This document shows, in pieces, positions 1 to 12,808 of a DNA stretch of 64,000 nucleotides. A program made the translations under genes and the position numbers. The notes beneath the pieces are model-generated. The model worked only from the letters and a program-made list of their open reading frames with translations. It was not told the origin of the DNA and did not search any database. Source of the stretch: Botrytis cinerea B05.10 (Eukaryota > Ascomycota > Leotiomycetes > Helotiales > Sclerotiniaceae); contig NC_037313.1 of assembly GCF_000143535.2 (NCBI RefSeq), positions 2,363,501-2,427,500 of the forward strand, given 5' to 3'. Within the stretch, counting starts at the first letter, position 1, and every line of letters begins with the position of its first letter.

Positions 1-299
1 CGGGCCGGCTGAAACAATGTAGACATTGTGATTTGACTTCTATTCTCTACGCCGTAAAGAGACAATCAAGTCAAGAGCAACGGCCAATTTCTCAATATTC
101 TTGTTAACATGGCTTGAACATTTGATTTTCTCAAGTCAGAAGTTCCGTTCACATGTCATCCTTGAACAGAGGTCCCGCATCGGTACAAGCGGCCGCACGC
201 TCCACCGCCTGCGCGTCACAGCTAAAGTGACACAGTAACCCTGGAAACTCGAGATAAAATCCCCCTCCCCTCTCTTCTTACTTAAACGTGCAAAAAGTT

Positions 300-2166
300 A
301 TGGCGGAATCATGCAAAGCTCCAGACGGTAGCGATATGTGGACATTTGGGCTGGACACCAAATGGACAATTCTAGTAGCCTTACTTCTTGGTGCGACACC
401 TCTGATTGTTCTTCTAGGAGGCCCGAAGCTTGTAGGTTATGTCGGACGCACGGTGGGGTTCTACTTGAGGCAAAAGACAGCTGGGAGGAAAGCTCAAGTT
501 TTGGAAAGGGTGGAGATTGATCAGAAGGAGTATAAGGAGAATAAGGAAAAGAGTCGGGATAGTGATGATTGGGAGAATATAGAATCTTCGAGTGGAATGA
601 GAGGGAAAGAGGATAAGGAGTGGAATGGCATCGTTGGATTCTTTCACCCCTTCTGGTATGAAGATACTCTCTTGCTTGAACTTATATTGGCTTGACTAAC
701 ATTAACTTAGTAATGCTGGAGGTGGTGGTGAACGTGTTTTATGGGCTGCAGTTTTAGCAACTCAAAAACGATGGCCGAATGCGAAATGTATTGTCTATAC
801 TGGAGATCATGATGTGGATAAGTCGCAAATCATTGCTAGAGTGAAGGTATGGAATGGCTACTTTTCTTACAGAATGCGCCGGCTGATTAAAGCTAATAGG
901 ATCGTTTCAATATTCAACTCCATCCACCAACGATTACCTTCTTATACCTCACAACTAGACATTGGGTTTTAGCTTCTACATGGCCCCATTTCACACTTCT
1001 AGGTCAATCAATTGGATCTCTCATACTTGCATGGGATGCATTCTCTCTGGTTGTCCCCGATATCTTTGTGGATACAATGGGCTATGCTTTTGCGCTTGGA
1101 TTCTGCAAGATTTTGTTCCCTGAAGTACCGACTGGAGCATACGTACATTATCCAACTATTTCGACAGATATGCTGGGCTCTTTGGATCCTACATCTGCCA
1201 CTGGGAAGCAAGGTGTGAATGCCGGAAAGGGAACAGGATTGAGAGGAGAGGCAAAGAAGCTTTATTGGAAGATATTTGCGAAATTTTATACCTGGGTCGG
1301 AGCATCAATCGATGTAGTTCTCACAAATTCCAATTGGACACTCGATCATATAACATCATTATGGGGAGAATGGCGACGCGAATTAAAGAAACCCATCGCA
1401 ACAGCAGTTTTCCCTCCCGTGGCCGTCGAAGAACTCGAAGAGAAGATCTCTGTTACCCCCGAATCCGAAGCAATACGTCAACCAGCTCTTCTTTACATTG
1501 CGCAATTCCGCCCAGAAAAAAACCATACACTCATTTTAACCGCTTTCGCGGCGTTCAAAGCCACTAAATCCCCCGCAACCAAAGGCGCAAAACTTATTCT
1601 TATTGGTAGTGTTCGCGATGACTCTGATTCAAAGCGGGTATATCAATTGCGCCTTCTAGCAAATGAACTGCAGGTCAAAGACGATGTTGAATTCCATTTG
1701 GATGCTCCTTGGCCGGATATTCTGAAATGGCTAGGCAAAGCCAGTGTTGGAGTCAACGGGATGTGGAATGAGCATTTTGGAATTGGAGTTGTGGAGTACC
1801 AGGCGGCAGGATTGATTAGTGTTGTTCATGACAGTGGTGGTCCAAAGAGAGATATTGTTACAAAGATTGATGGTTTGCCTACAGGTATGTTTTTACCTCT
1901 TTCTTCTTACCCCTTTCCATCTCGCTTGTTTAGAGCATAACTAATCCCTTAATGTAGGCTTTCATGCATCAACGGCAGAACAATTTGCTGAAGGTTTCGA
2001 GAGCGCACTAGCGCTCCCACGAGAAGATAAGATAGCAATGAGATTGAGAGCGAGGAAATCGGCTCAAAGATTTACAGAAGCGGAGTTTGCAAAGAAGTGG
2101 ATTGTAGGTATGGAAGAGTTAGTGACGTTGAGGAGAAAATGGGAAGGGATTAGGAGAACCCAATAG
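300..2166 (+). CDS. ALG11: ALG11 alpha-1,2-mannosyltransferase
   Basis: GDP-mannose:Man3GlcNAc2-PP-dolichol alpha-1,2-mannosyltransferase. It adds the fourth and fifth mannoses of the N-glycan precursor on the cytosolic face of the ER. Predicted exons are 300-655, 711-846, 900-1884 and 1958-2166, giving 561 residues with phases that agree at every junction. The ATG at 300 is chosen over a non-ATG extension at 288. A membrane anchor lies at about residues 18-38. The family signature [15 protein letters not shown] is rebuilt exactly across intron 1, which supports that splice. The C-terminal GT4 domain has the EX7E-type motif [10 protein letters not shown], and the spacing to YQAAG is typical. 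Length fits fungal ALG11 (about 500-600). The gene runs convergently toward the gamma-glutamyltransferase. No defect is visible. Confidence 0.95.
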
Positions 2167-2706
2167 AAATTCTAGATTGAATTTCATTTATATTATTCCA
2201 TGTTATGACTTTTATTGGTAGTCGGGAATTGATAGAATACATATGCAAATAAATATATAGCAAATACCAAAACATATAAGAAACTGTTCACGTTATAGTT
2301 CAGACGATACTGTAACATTGTAGGCTTTATATATAGGAAAATAAAAACACCAGATCAACAACTCTCTCGTCTAAGATATATAAATGACTGATTGTATCTG
2401 TTCTATGGTTTCGCTGATGTGGTACCGATGCGAGACCGTCTGTCTTTCTAGGCAAATCTAGAGGTTGATCTGAATAATACCAGCTCTATTACCTATATCC
2501 ATATTCTCTCCATATACCTCATCCAAGATTCTATCAGTGTCCCTGCAAAGAAAAGAAATTCTAGTGATCTTCGTTCTAGATCATGAGCTTCATATGATGA
2601 AGCTCAACCAAGGTTAACGGTCGTAAAAGAGGGGGTTCGTGCAATTTAACCGCGTGGAGCGCAGCTTCCTCCATCCGCCTCCACCAACTCAACTTCTTCA
2701 AGACAC

Positions 2707-4884
2707 TCACACACCAGCTCCCCCACTCGCCTTCTGTCTCGGCTCCCCAATAGCCTCCAACCATCCTTCTCCAGTCAACCCTTCTCCCTCAATCGAGAGA
2801 TCACCCCAAACTCTCACACCCTGTACAGCACTCTCTCTTCCACTTGCTCGCTCAACTTTGTGTCCTCTTTCCCTCAAAGATTCTTGTAATTCTTCATCAA
2901 ACCCCGGCTCTACTGTTGTTTTTTCGGGTAGCAATTGATCGTGCATTCTAGGCTGTTTTAGTGCCTCTTCGAGAGACATGCCGTGATCGATTATGTTGAT
3001 AATGGCCTGGATTGTTGACGTGGGGATTCGTGATCCACCGGCAGCGCCGATGGAAAGAAAGTGGGAGCCATTGGGGTGGGATATGTGAATGGGGGAGATG
3101 GAACTCATGGGGCGGGCACTGGTGTTATGGTCAATGAATGGTAGATCTGCATGCAAAGGGAGACTTGGACTTACCCAGGACGAACGTAGTTCATAGGTGA
3201 AGGGACGAAGCCAAAGAAATTGGGAACGCCAGGGATGGAGAAATCGTCCATTTCGTTATTAAGAATTACCCCTGTGAGATTGTTAGCAAAATTATTGAAT
3301 CAACATGTTTCGAAACGTCGGTGAAGAGAGTCGGATTAGTTCTTCAAGTCATAAATTGAACACAAGAGAAGAATTGTTCAGGATAGCATACCAGTCTCAG
3401 GAACCATGACGGCAGAGCCGAAAAGTAAATTGACGGTTGATGTTGAGGTTATTGAAAGGCCAGAAGCATCGGTAGCAACCATATGCGATGTCCCATGGTT
3501 TTCCATGATATCCCACCTTTCTGGATTGTATTTTCCAACGTCTTGTGTCTTATCGTCTAAAATCTTTCGTCTATTAGAGTCTGCAGTCTCAGCTGAAACG
3601 ATTCCTTCTTCAAATCTAGTCATCTCGTCAAAGAATGACGGATCTCCTAGCTCGGAATGAGCGGCATATGAAAAACGCATAGCTTCATCGAGTCGATGTG
3701 TATTCAGAGATAATTCGGATTCTGCATACATGTCATATCCTTCAATAGTCTTAAGAATGCTCAAGGCTATGGAACCACCCGAGGGAGTGCCAGTTGAATG
3801 GATAGTGTAGCCACGATAAGTGATGTTGATGGGATTACGAATCTTGATTTCGTAATCTTTGAGATCGGCCAGAGTCATGGTTCCATTTGTGGCCTTTATA
3901 GTTGCAATAGTTGCTTCTGCAATTTCCCCTTCGTAGAATGCCGAAGCCCCTTTGTTGGCAATCGTCTCTAGCGTATTGGCATATCGCTCTCTTTTCATTA
4001 TATCACCCAACTCAAGGAGTGTACCATTCGGAGCGAAGTCTATAGCCCAGTTTGGATCCTCTTCAAGAAAATTCCAAGCAACTTGATTCTTAACTGCTTG
4101 CATGTAGTAAACTGTATCTTCCGTCACTAGCCCAAATTAGTGACGTACTTAAAAAAAATGTGAAAGCTACATACCAGGAAACCCATTTCTAGCAATATGT
4201 ACAGCTGGATTGCAAACGATTTGCCAAGGTAGTTGCTGGAGAATATCAACATCAGTTAAGCGTCATCATCTCAAAGTGAAAAAGAGCTTACCCCATATTT
4301 ATTATGAAGATATTCAAGTCCTCGAAGGTCACCTGGAACAGCAACTGCATCTCCGCCGACCACGGCTCTTCTGCGATCCTTTTTGAACATATCTCGATAT
4401 GCAGCGGCTGGAGCTGTCTCTCTATAGTCTGCTGGGGTGTAAGGTAGGTGAAAACAAATGGAACCTTCCGTGGATCTTACCTATGGTTTCGTACTCCCCT
4501 TCTGAGCTACGTACTAGCATAAAGCCCCCTCCACCAATACCACTATGATACATTCCTTAAGAGAATTTGTAAGCGTAATACTGGGGGAGGTTTCTTAATA
4601 GTAAGAAACTGCCTTACCAATGACACCAACGCATAGAGTGGTGCCAACCATAGCATCTGCGGCATTCCCCTATACCACCCACGTGATAAGTCTCGGGTCA
4701 ATCATCAATAAGGGAAGTCACTTACACCTCTCTCTATGAGTTCCGCTCCAACCTCACTGCATATCTTGCTTTCACTCGCCACTGCTCCACGATTGCCAGT
4801 GTTTGTGACGGCAGAAGAGCTAACACCATGTAAGATCCAGAGCACAAAGACCCAGCAAAGACGGCCTAAGCTTCTTCCACTCAT
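2707..4884 (-). CDS. Gamma-glutamyltransferase (secreted/membrane type)
   Basis: Gamma-glutamyltranspeptidase (Ntn hydrolase), which cleaves the gamma-glutamyl bond of glutathione. Predicted exons (minus strand) are 4884-4726, 4669-4618, 4555-4481, 4428-4292, 4235-4175, 4126-3392, 3271-3175 and 3118-2707. They sum to 575 residues with consistent phases. The N-terminus (MSGRSLGRLCWVFVLWILHG) looks like a signal peptide or anchor. Family landmarks appear in order: GGNAADAMVGTTLCVGV, HSGIGGGGFML, the RETAPAAA loop, NPAVHIARNGFPVTED, and the processing site NHGTSHM, whose Thr (about residue 374) should become the nucleophile of the small subunit. ETGVILNNEMDDFS and RPMSSISP follow. Seven introns make it the most interrupted gene here. 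The paralogue type (vacuolar or extracellular) cannot be told from sequence alone. Confidence 0.93.
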
Positions 4885-7640
4885 GTTGAACGACTGTAAA
4901 CCTAGATTGATTGTATCAGCAGATGGTAGGAATATTTACCTCATGCCAAAATAATTTGCATACCCATCGAACTTGTACTTCTCTAGATGATTTATTCCCT
5001 TGACCGCATGGGACGGACAAACAATGACTAAGACAAGACCGCTAGTTACTTCAAAGTGCCATAAACCCTTGAGATTATGTGACAAGAGTGGGGCTCTGGT
5101 GTTCTTTGGTCTAATATTGTTGAAACACTTCGAAAGTGATATGAGTGTAATTCACAAGCTTGAGATTTTAGCTTGGAGAAGAAGTTATGGAATGATAAAG
5201 AAACAAAGTCCGACATGATTGCGAAGTTTTGTCTTATCTCAGTCATGAGCTTATTTTGCTAGTGCCGCACAAGTCAGTCAAGTTCAAAGCATTACCTAGT
5301 AGTTATCGTTCCGCGAAACAATTATGGATCAGACTAGAGTTGAAGCCAGATAGCGGTTAACGCGTAAGATAGCGCTTGTGATTGGTTTTAAAATTGATGA
5401 TTGGCCAAGTCTTTGATGCCAAATCTTAATCATGTGATCACGTGTCGCCACTTTCTTTCTTTTTTGATGCACTATCACTTTCAGACATATCTAAATACCA
5501 CCATCACCCTCACCATCACAATCCCCGATGTGAGATGCTACACTCACTCATCCATCCACTTGATAACGCTCTCAACTCTGATATTAAGAAATTATAGATC
5601 AAGGCTTTTGGGAACCTTGGGCAAAGCCTGGAATATTCTTAGGCTGAAGTGCTTCAACCAGAAACCGTGTCACTTGCCAACAGTCACATCAAATCTCACC
5701 ACATCATTTTTCTGCTCGTCACATTTTTGGCATGAGTAGGGCCACGGTCCGATTACCTATTAAATGGATATATATCACGCAGAAGATTCCGATTTCCTCG
5801 ACCTCGAGTAGGACAAGACGTTCTCAGTGGCTTCCAAGGCGCAATTCTCATGATCACTGACACCCACGGGCAATTCCAATATCATATGAAGAGCATAAGA
5901 TCATGTGGCTGTCGGATATTTACTGACATGCGTAGATGATCAATAGCTTTCTCAAGATAAGGCTGAAAATTGTATATTTGAAACAATGGAACAACACGTT
6001 CCGTGAAATGCGACACTTTCGAGGACACAGCATAGATTTTGATTCGGCTGCAAGGGCACGATAAGCTGAATAACCCGAATTTCAGCCTAGAACGTTATGG
6101 CGTCGCATAAAGAAAGCCCGGCCAGCAAGTATCCGTCAGCTTCATTTCGACAGTGGCTTTTTGCTGATGCTTACTCAACACAATCACAAGTCACAAGTCA
6201 CGAGACTCGAAATTTGGGCTTAGAAGTAGATATCTGTGATTGATATGATGCTCTGACTGCTGGTAACAAACCTCTAAAAAGCGGGAGTGAAGGTCATGAA
6301 AGCTTCGAATGATTCGTGCCGCGCTTGCAGTGGAGATCAAACAGATAACAAAAATATTGAGTACAGAAGAAGAAACGATAGCCGGCTGGATCGTCAGAAT
6401 CAGCCTGATTCAAGTTTTTTCTTACTCCCCAGATACTTGATGGCATGAATAGCTATTGTAAAGACTCACCTTACAGAGTGGTTGTGCGCAAATTATCAAT
6501 GTTTTGTCCCTTGGTCGTTTTACGACCCAAACAAAATTGCTACTTTGCTTCAGCTTGAACGATGCCCCAATTTCTTGATTTCCCATGTCTATAAAATCAT
6601 CTTCGAGAACAGTTTTGTGTTTTTTTATCTGTTCTAATGATTGACTAAACTTTTTTTCATACTTACTATTATACGTGCCTTGACTGTTCAAATAATGGAA
6701 GAATTAGTACTCAACCTGCAGAACTATCTAAGATTTGAAAATGGATCCAAGACGCTCTCATACAGCTTCTTTGCATTGATAATTATCTGGTTCACTTCAT
6801 CTCCTTACACCTCTTGAATGGACTTTCAAAATATCCTTACATTCTGCAGTAAGCCAACACTTGATGAACTGCACACAGGCTGGCCGGCTTCATCAAAATT
6901 CCCTTCAGAATTAGTGTGTTGAATGGTTTGTAAGTGCAGGACCGTTAGTAGATTGTATGTACAAAAGAAGCACATCATAAAGAAATCTTCTCTTTTCTTG
7001 CGCCGTGTGCATTATCTTCTGACGTCCTGTACTATATGCCTGCGCGGTCATCATGTCTATAAAAAAACCTTTGAATTGGTCAACCTCTATGGAGCAGCAA
7101 GAAATTGGCCTACTAAACCTTATAAGATACACTGAACATCCTGTACAAGTCTTTCTATTCACAATGTGAAAAACAACTGAACTTTACCTTTAGAGTTCCT
7201 CCAATTATCTCGTCAGAGAAAAATGACTTATGTTTGGGTGGTCTATTCTTGGCAGATAATTCACGGATTGAAGTTGAATGTTTCCTTTACGTCTCCAAAC
7301 TGCCGTAATGTTAACCTCGCTAAGCAAGCGCCAAACAAGTGCTGTAAGTATTTCCATTTAAGATAGCAACTAGGCCAGTTCTCTCAACTCGAATCAACTC
7401 AAAGGAATATTTTCAGAGATATCCAGACCTTGAAACAGTTGTCGAGAAACAATTCTAACTGTTTCCTTCCCATCATCAAACTACCTTGAAAAAGCAGTCG
7501 ACTCTTGACTCTTGAGAAACATTCATCACCACTTACCTAATTAAGACTAAGACGCATCCTATGATGATAGCTCCCCTCCTTCTATTTATATCAAGAACAT
7601 TGTGAAAATCACCACTGAGCTCCACGAAACTATCAGCAGA
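4885..7640. other. Intergenic, 2.76 kb, no supported gene
   Basis: Divergent intergenic space between the GGT start and the gene at 7641. Open frames here (for example 5401-5739 and 6911-7162) are short, lack a recognisable domain and overlap each other on both strands. No clear repeat or RNA gene was seen. Confidence 0.5.
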
Positions 7641-10576
7641 ATGTCTTACAACCACAACGGAGAAGATGACCTCTCTTGGTACACCAACCAGCAAGTCTCT
7701 CACCCGATTGCTGCTTCGACTAGCAATGACGTAAATTGTAAGTTTACGAGTCTGTTGATGTTTCTTTAGCTTGCTCTCTTCGCATCGGGACTTCTAGTTG
7801 CTAATTGTGTCTTATAGCAGGAGTAAAAGTCGCCGCGAGCACCGACACAACCTCTTCGAGTCCGAACCCCACTAAGTTTCAAGCAGAGTGGCCCTATGAA
7901 AACAGCCAGCATGTAGATGGCTCATCTCAAGACTGGTATTCGACCTCGGATTCCAGCCAGAATACACATGCTTCCGCATTTCTACCTCAAATGCCACGAT
8001 CGCCTGGTCAGCACAGCTCAGATGTAAACAACTTTGATACACAGGGAAGTGGAGAACTCCCAAACGTGACGGGTCTTGGGATCTATTCAACTCCTGACGA
8101 GATTCTCTACAACCCGAGCCTCCAGAACGCTTTCGGTAGTGATAGTTATTCTGTCCCGCAGCAGGATACTTTAGTAGGCGAGTTCTTAGACGACTGTAAC
8201 GTGGATGCCACAGCTACTGGTTTTGGAACACCAGTTCCATCAAGATATCAGACAGACAATAATTTATCTGTTGGCAGTGATAATCCTGCAGATATACAAT
8301 CTTCGGCTCAGGCTGAAAATTCTCTCTTTGGCACGTCCACTCAGTTTGCTAGCAGCACCCAAAGCGTTGAAGTTTCACAACAGGAGTCAATGCCTCAGGG
8401 TGAACAATATCAAGCTGGATTCTCCAATGGAGCAACAATAGCTCACCCTAACCGCCCACTGAGCGCGCCACCTGCAGGCAACTGGGTATTGGAGCAAGGG
8501 GTCTCATACACTGCTACTGGTCTTGGCATACAGTTACCTTTGAACTCTTTGCCCACAGCAACGCTGCAAAATGTTCCTCTCGCATATCCCGGTAACTGGC
8601 AATACGATGGCCAATCAACGGGCCCAGCTATTGACAGCGATGTCCCGTTAGCACAACAGTCCAATGGCACTCAAAATGCTTCTTCCGATACATTAGGTGA
8701 CAATTTGTGCCAAGATCCTGGAACTATCCAAGAAGCGCAACTCCAACAGCAATTATCGCAAATTGATGGCTCGGGTCAGAATACTTTACCAGGTGCACGC
8801 CAACAGAGTGATGTATCGAGTACACGCTCGCCGATACGTTCAGATAGACGTAGACACAGCGATCCACCATCTGTTCCAATTCGAGATACGATGGAGTTAC
8901 AACAAGGAGTACAGATTCAAAGCCAGTTTTCGGAGCAAGCTGCACAGTGTCAAACGACTTTTATCGATGCGTCACGCGCACATCAACAAGGCGGTGCATT
9001 AAATGAGGGCACACTGGGAGATGTACGTAGCCGCAGACTCGGCGAGACTTACCCCGTTCCAGCTCAAGAGCTCCACACTACCGATCCACCTCCTACTGGT
9101 GTCCGTACTGAGCCTCGGCAAATAAGTCAGAATCAAGCTGCAAGCCAGCCTGATCGTGTTGTACAGCAGATAAATGCACACCCTACAACTGTCCCTGAAT
9201 TTCATGGCAGTCAGCCTGGCGTCGGGCCTCACACGACGTTTGCATATCCCGAGCGCTCACACCAAAACACCTTTCAGCAGCCAACTACACAATATACACA
9301 GGCAGCCATTACGAGCGGCAGCGCTAAACTGACGGAAATTGCAAGACCTTCATTGCAACTTGTTACAACTGCTCCACCAGCTATGACACCACAGCAGCCC
9401 ACACAGGGAGAAAAGCAGCCAAGACAGCCAGGCCGACAATCTGATCAATCAAGTACTTCATCCGTACCACAGAGCCAACGTGTACCTCAACGGGGACCAC
9501 CTCGAGTTCAGATTAGTCCACAGGCAAACTCTCCACAGGCTCAGGGTAACGACTCACAGCCGAGAATCCCAAAAAGCCGCTTTGATTGCACACTTCCAAG
9601 TAGATTGGAACACAAAACGGCTGCTTTTGCCAATGTCGAGCCAGCAGAAGACTTCGTGAAAACGGTCTCCAAGATGCCTTTTCTAGATAGAGTGGCGTGT
9701 ATTGATCGATTGATGCGCGAAGACCTCTTCAAAGATTACTTGAAACCACATCTCTTCCGTGTATACAATACAGGTCGTGAGGATGGTTTGAAGTTTGCAC
9801 TAGAGAGGCGTAGCAAGGGACCTTTGCATGGTATTATCGAAACCACAGAGATAAACCATGAGCGCCAGAGTATCAAGTGGAAGACCAAGTTTGATAACAT
9901 GCAGATCAAGAACGAGCGCCGCAAGAGGGAACTTGCCGCTTGTAAAACTTCCGGTGGTATGACGACCGATACATCTGAAAACCTTGGAGTGGCTCCCTCC
10001 GGCATCAAGCGCAGTCATCAAACACTAGCATCGGCTCAGGATTCTCACTATGAGATTGATGACGACGAAATGATTGAGTCCGTCAATGGCTCCGATGACC
10101 AATCATTTGTCCACCTTCGAAATTCGCCAAAGAAGCCTCGAACTTCCGGGCCAGCATCTTCAGGACTTAGGCCTTCAAATATCACGGACAAATTCTGTTC
10201 GCATGCTGTCGAGAATATTCCATTCCTTCCTGATCCTATCCACAGCCAATTGCGCAGTCTCAGCATTGAGCAACTCATCATTCCAGTACAGAAATACATC
10301 AATCAAAATGGTGAGATCGCCGACACCAATGTTGAGCACTGGCGTGCTTGTGCAGGACAGGCTGCTGGTACCGAAATGGAGCAAGAAATGGCTTGCACAC
10401 ATTGCGCTGACCACGTGCAGGATGGATCTGTACCCTTTGCAAGCTGTGTCATTATTGGCGCCACCATCCCAGCTGGAAAGCACTTCAAAGGTGCTTGCAT
10501 GAATTGTGTCTATCTTGGTAAGGATCAAGATTGCAGCCTTCGACGTGGCGAGAGTGAGGAAACTGAAGCTCAATGA
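7641..10576 (+). CDS. Large Q/S/T-rich protein with DUF3716-like Cys C-terminus
   Basis: Unrecognised at full length. Exon 1 is 7641-7737 and exon 2 is 7818-10576, giving 951 residues. A donor GTAAGT at 7738 and a TAG acceptor join in frame; the next CAG three bases later would create a stop, so this acceptor is favoured. Residues 1 to about 630 are disordered, rich in Gln, Ser, Thr and Pro, with (T)ATGLG(I)-type phrases. A conserved-looking segment follows (about 640-760), with FLDRVACIDRLMREDLFKDY and a basic helix NERRKRELA. The last 75 residues hold CTHC, a following single C, then CMNC and a last C, with GS(V)PFASC before. That spacing resembles the fungal DUF3716 zinc-finger-like module. 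A nuclear or chromatin role is plausible but not shown. Confidence 0.8.
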
Positions 10577-12808
10577 ATTTGAGATCAATAGGGCTAGGGA
10601 GCTGGGGGGCTGGAGAGAGCCGGGGAGGATCTTCTTTTTGTAGTCGATGAAGTTGAAATGTGGTCGGCTTGATTTCCATGGAGCTGGGCAAGTTCTTTGT
10701 TCAAACTGTTTCAGATTTTTTGAGGTGTAAGATTTTGCCGTATTCACTTTCATTATCGTGATCGGTTGATTGTTTTCGAGGGAAGACCTCGGGTCTCGGG
10801 ACTATCACACCGACGAGAAAAGGGTATGCAGTGAAGAGGATTCTATGGGAACTAGGTACGAGGACTTCTACCGTCTATTTCAAGGCGACGGGGGAAAAAA
10901 GACAATATGAGACTGCCTATTGAACTATCCTAGCTTTCTCATAAGTATTGTCACGGAAGGATATTGACGTACTGATTTATTCTATAAATATCAATAAAAA
11001 GTTTCTGTCCAGACAAATGTGCAAGTGAGAAAGACATGACAATTTCGGTACCCATGCTTTCCTTAGCCACCTGTCGCTTTGTCATTGAGAACTTTGCAGT
11101 TGTGTTACCAGAGTGACGTCGAAGATCAGAATACTTCCACCTTCGAGGTGGTTGAGCTAGAACTAGTGTAGGACTGCCTGCGGTGAATCGGGAAACCCTT
11201 TGCAATTGACTTGGTAATATTGATTCTTCGACTTTGTTTCTGCTTTCATTTCTTGTTTCCCTTCATGATACTGTCCTGACTAGAACATTTTTCGTCCTAC
11301 CCGTAGCCTCGAAATGCATTTCCGCTCGCATTGTTTGGAGTAAACACACAAGCCGAGGAGGTCAACAACGAGCGACATCCGTCATACCCATTATCAATTT
11401 CCTCCATATTGCACCAAATGTAACTTTAATACAAAAAGTGTAGCTTTTGTTTTCAATTCATTTCTCTAGGTTTTGGCGTTCATTCGTGGGGGATTGCATT
11501 CGACGACCATGAACATCCGAGAGGTTTCCGTGTGAATCGCCTTTCCACGATGCATTATAATCCCAATTTTCCTATCCAGAAGAGAGTCCAAAGCTTTCAC
11601 CGGTATCTCACATGCGGTGCGCGAATCTCTCGTCCCGATTCTTCCCATCCCATCATCCATTGCACTTTGTTTTCACCACACTCCTACGTCCAGAACTTCC
11701 CAATTCAACACCCAAGCAAACATCATAAAAAGTCTCTAGAATCCACTTCACCTACTCAACACATGGAAATGACAAGATCAACCCGAATACCAGCGTTCAT
11801 AACATCATTTCCTTGCCGTCAGCTGCACCGGTTGTCAGCCGGCAATTCATAATTGATACAACAGCAGTTCGTTCGTCCTTCAAACCATAATAAAACAATT
11901 ACTTCACGGCGCCCACCAAAACTAAGAGCCTCTCTTCAAGTGCACACAAAAGTTTTTACCCAAAAATAACCATCGTAGTCAAAATAAACTCATCAATCAT
12001 ATCACCGGTTCCCACACCTCACCGGCAAAAAATTAGCCGGAGCCCCTTGTAATAATCGGCTAATTTTCATTTCCCCATGGCAATCCACAACTCCATACCG
12101 GCTAATCCCCCACAAACCCCCATCAAAAACGTCATCTCCTATCCGGTACGCGTAGATTTTTTGATTGATCAGAAATGCCGGAGCGGGTGGTATTTTGGAG
12201 GGGAGTTTTGAATTCCCACGCACGCAATCTGGAGGGGTTATGATGTTTTTCTATTCAACGGGGAATTTGGGGGTTCGGATCACCATTTTTTACGGCTATG
12301 GTTAGATGCGGTGGATTAAAGCTGTCACTGTAATGGCGTGCTCAAGTGCATGCAAGACTAAATATGAATAGTTATCTCACAATAATGTGTTTGTACGAAT
12401 TAGGTAGGTAAGTTGTTATATGTTTGTTTAATTTCATTTCGTTTAGATGAGCTAACTGTCTAGTAAGCCGAGTTACACACCATGCCGTCGTAGCAGTGGT
12501 TGTGAATCTCAGCTGTAAATCTACCAGTAGACTTGAGAGATGAGAACAGGAGGAATTTCACTATCCGGAACTCCAGTTATGCTTTCATTCAATCATCCAT
12601 CATCGACCACATGCCATCGTACTATCGTCTTCCGCCAACACATTCAAATATGTACCAATTCCAAACTGTGATATGTGTGAAAATTACCTCCCAGAAACAA
12701 CCATGGCGCGAATTCAATCAAGCGCAAACTGGCGCAAACGCAAAACGCAAGAATAAACAAGAAACGTATGAGCACAAATGAACTAGAAAATCATCTTTGG
12801 AAGACAAT
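10577..12808. other. Intergenic, 2.2 kb, no supported gene
   Basis: Tail-to-tail space between the DUF3716-like gene and the bZIP gene. Frames at 11532-11852 and 12533-12781 have no domain and no coding-like neighbours. Around 12000-12230 there are several scattered CCGG/CCGGCTAAT words, but no exact repeat unit could be defined. Confidence 0.45.
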
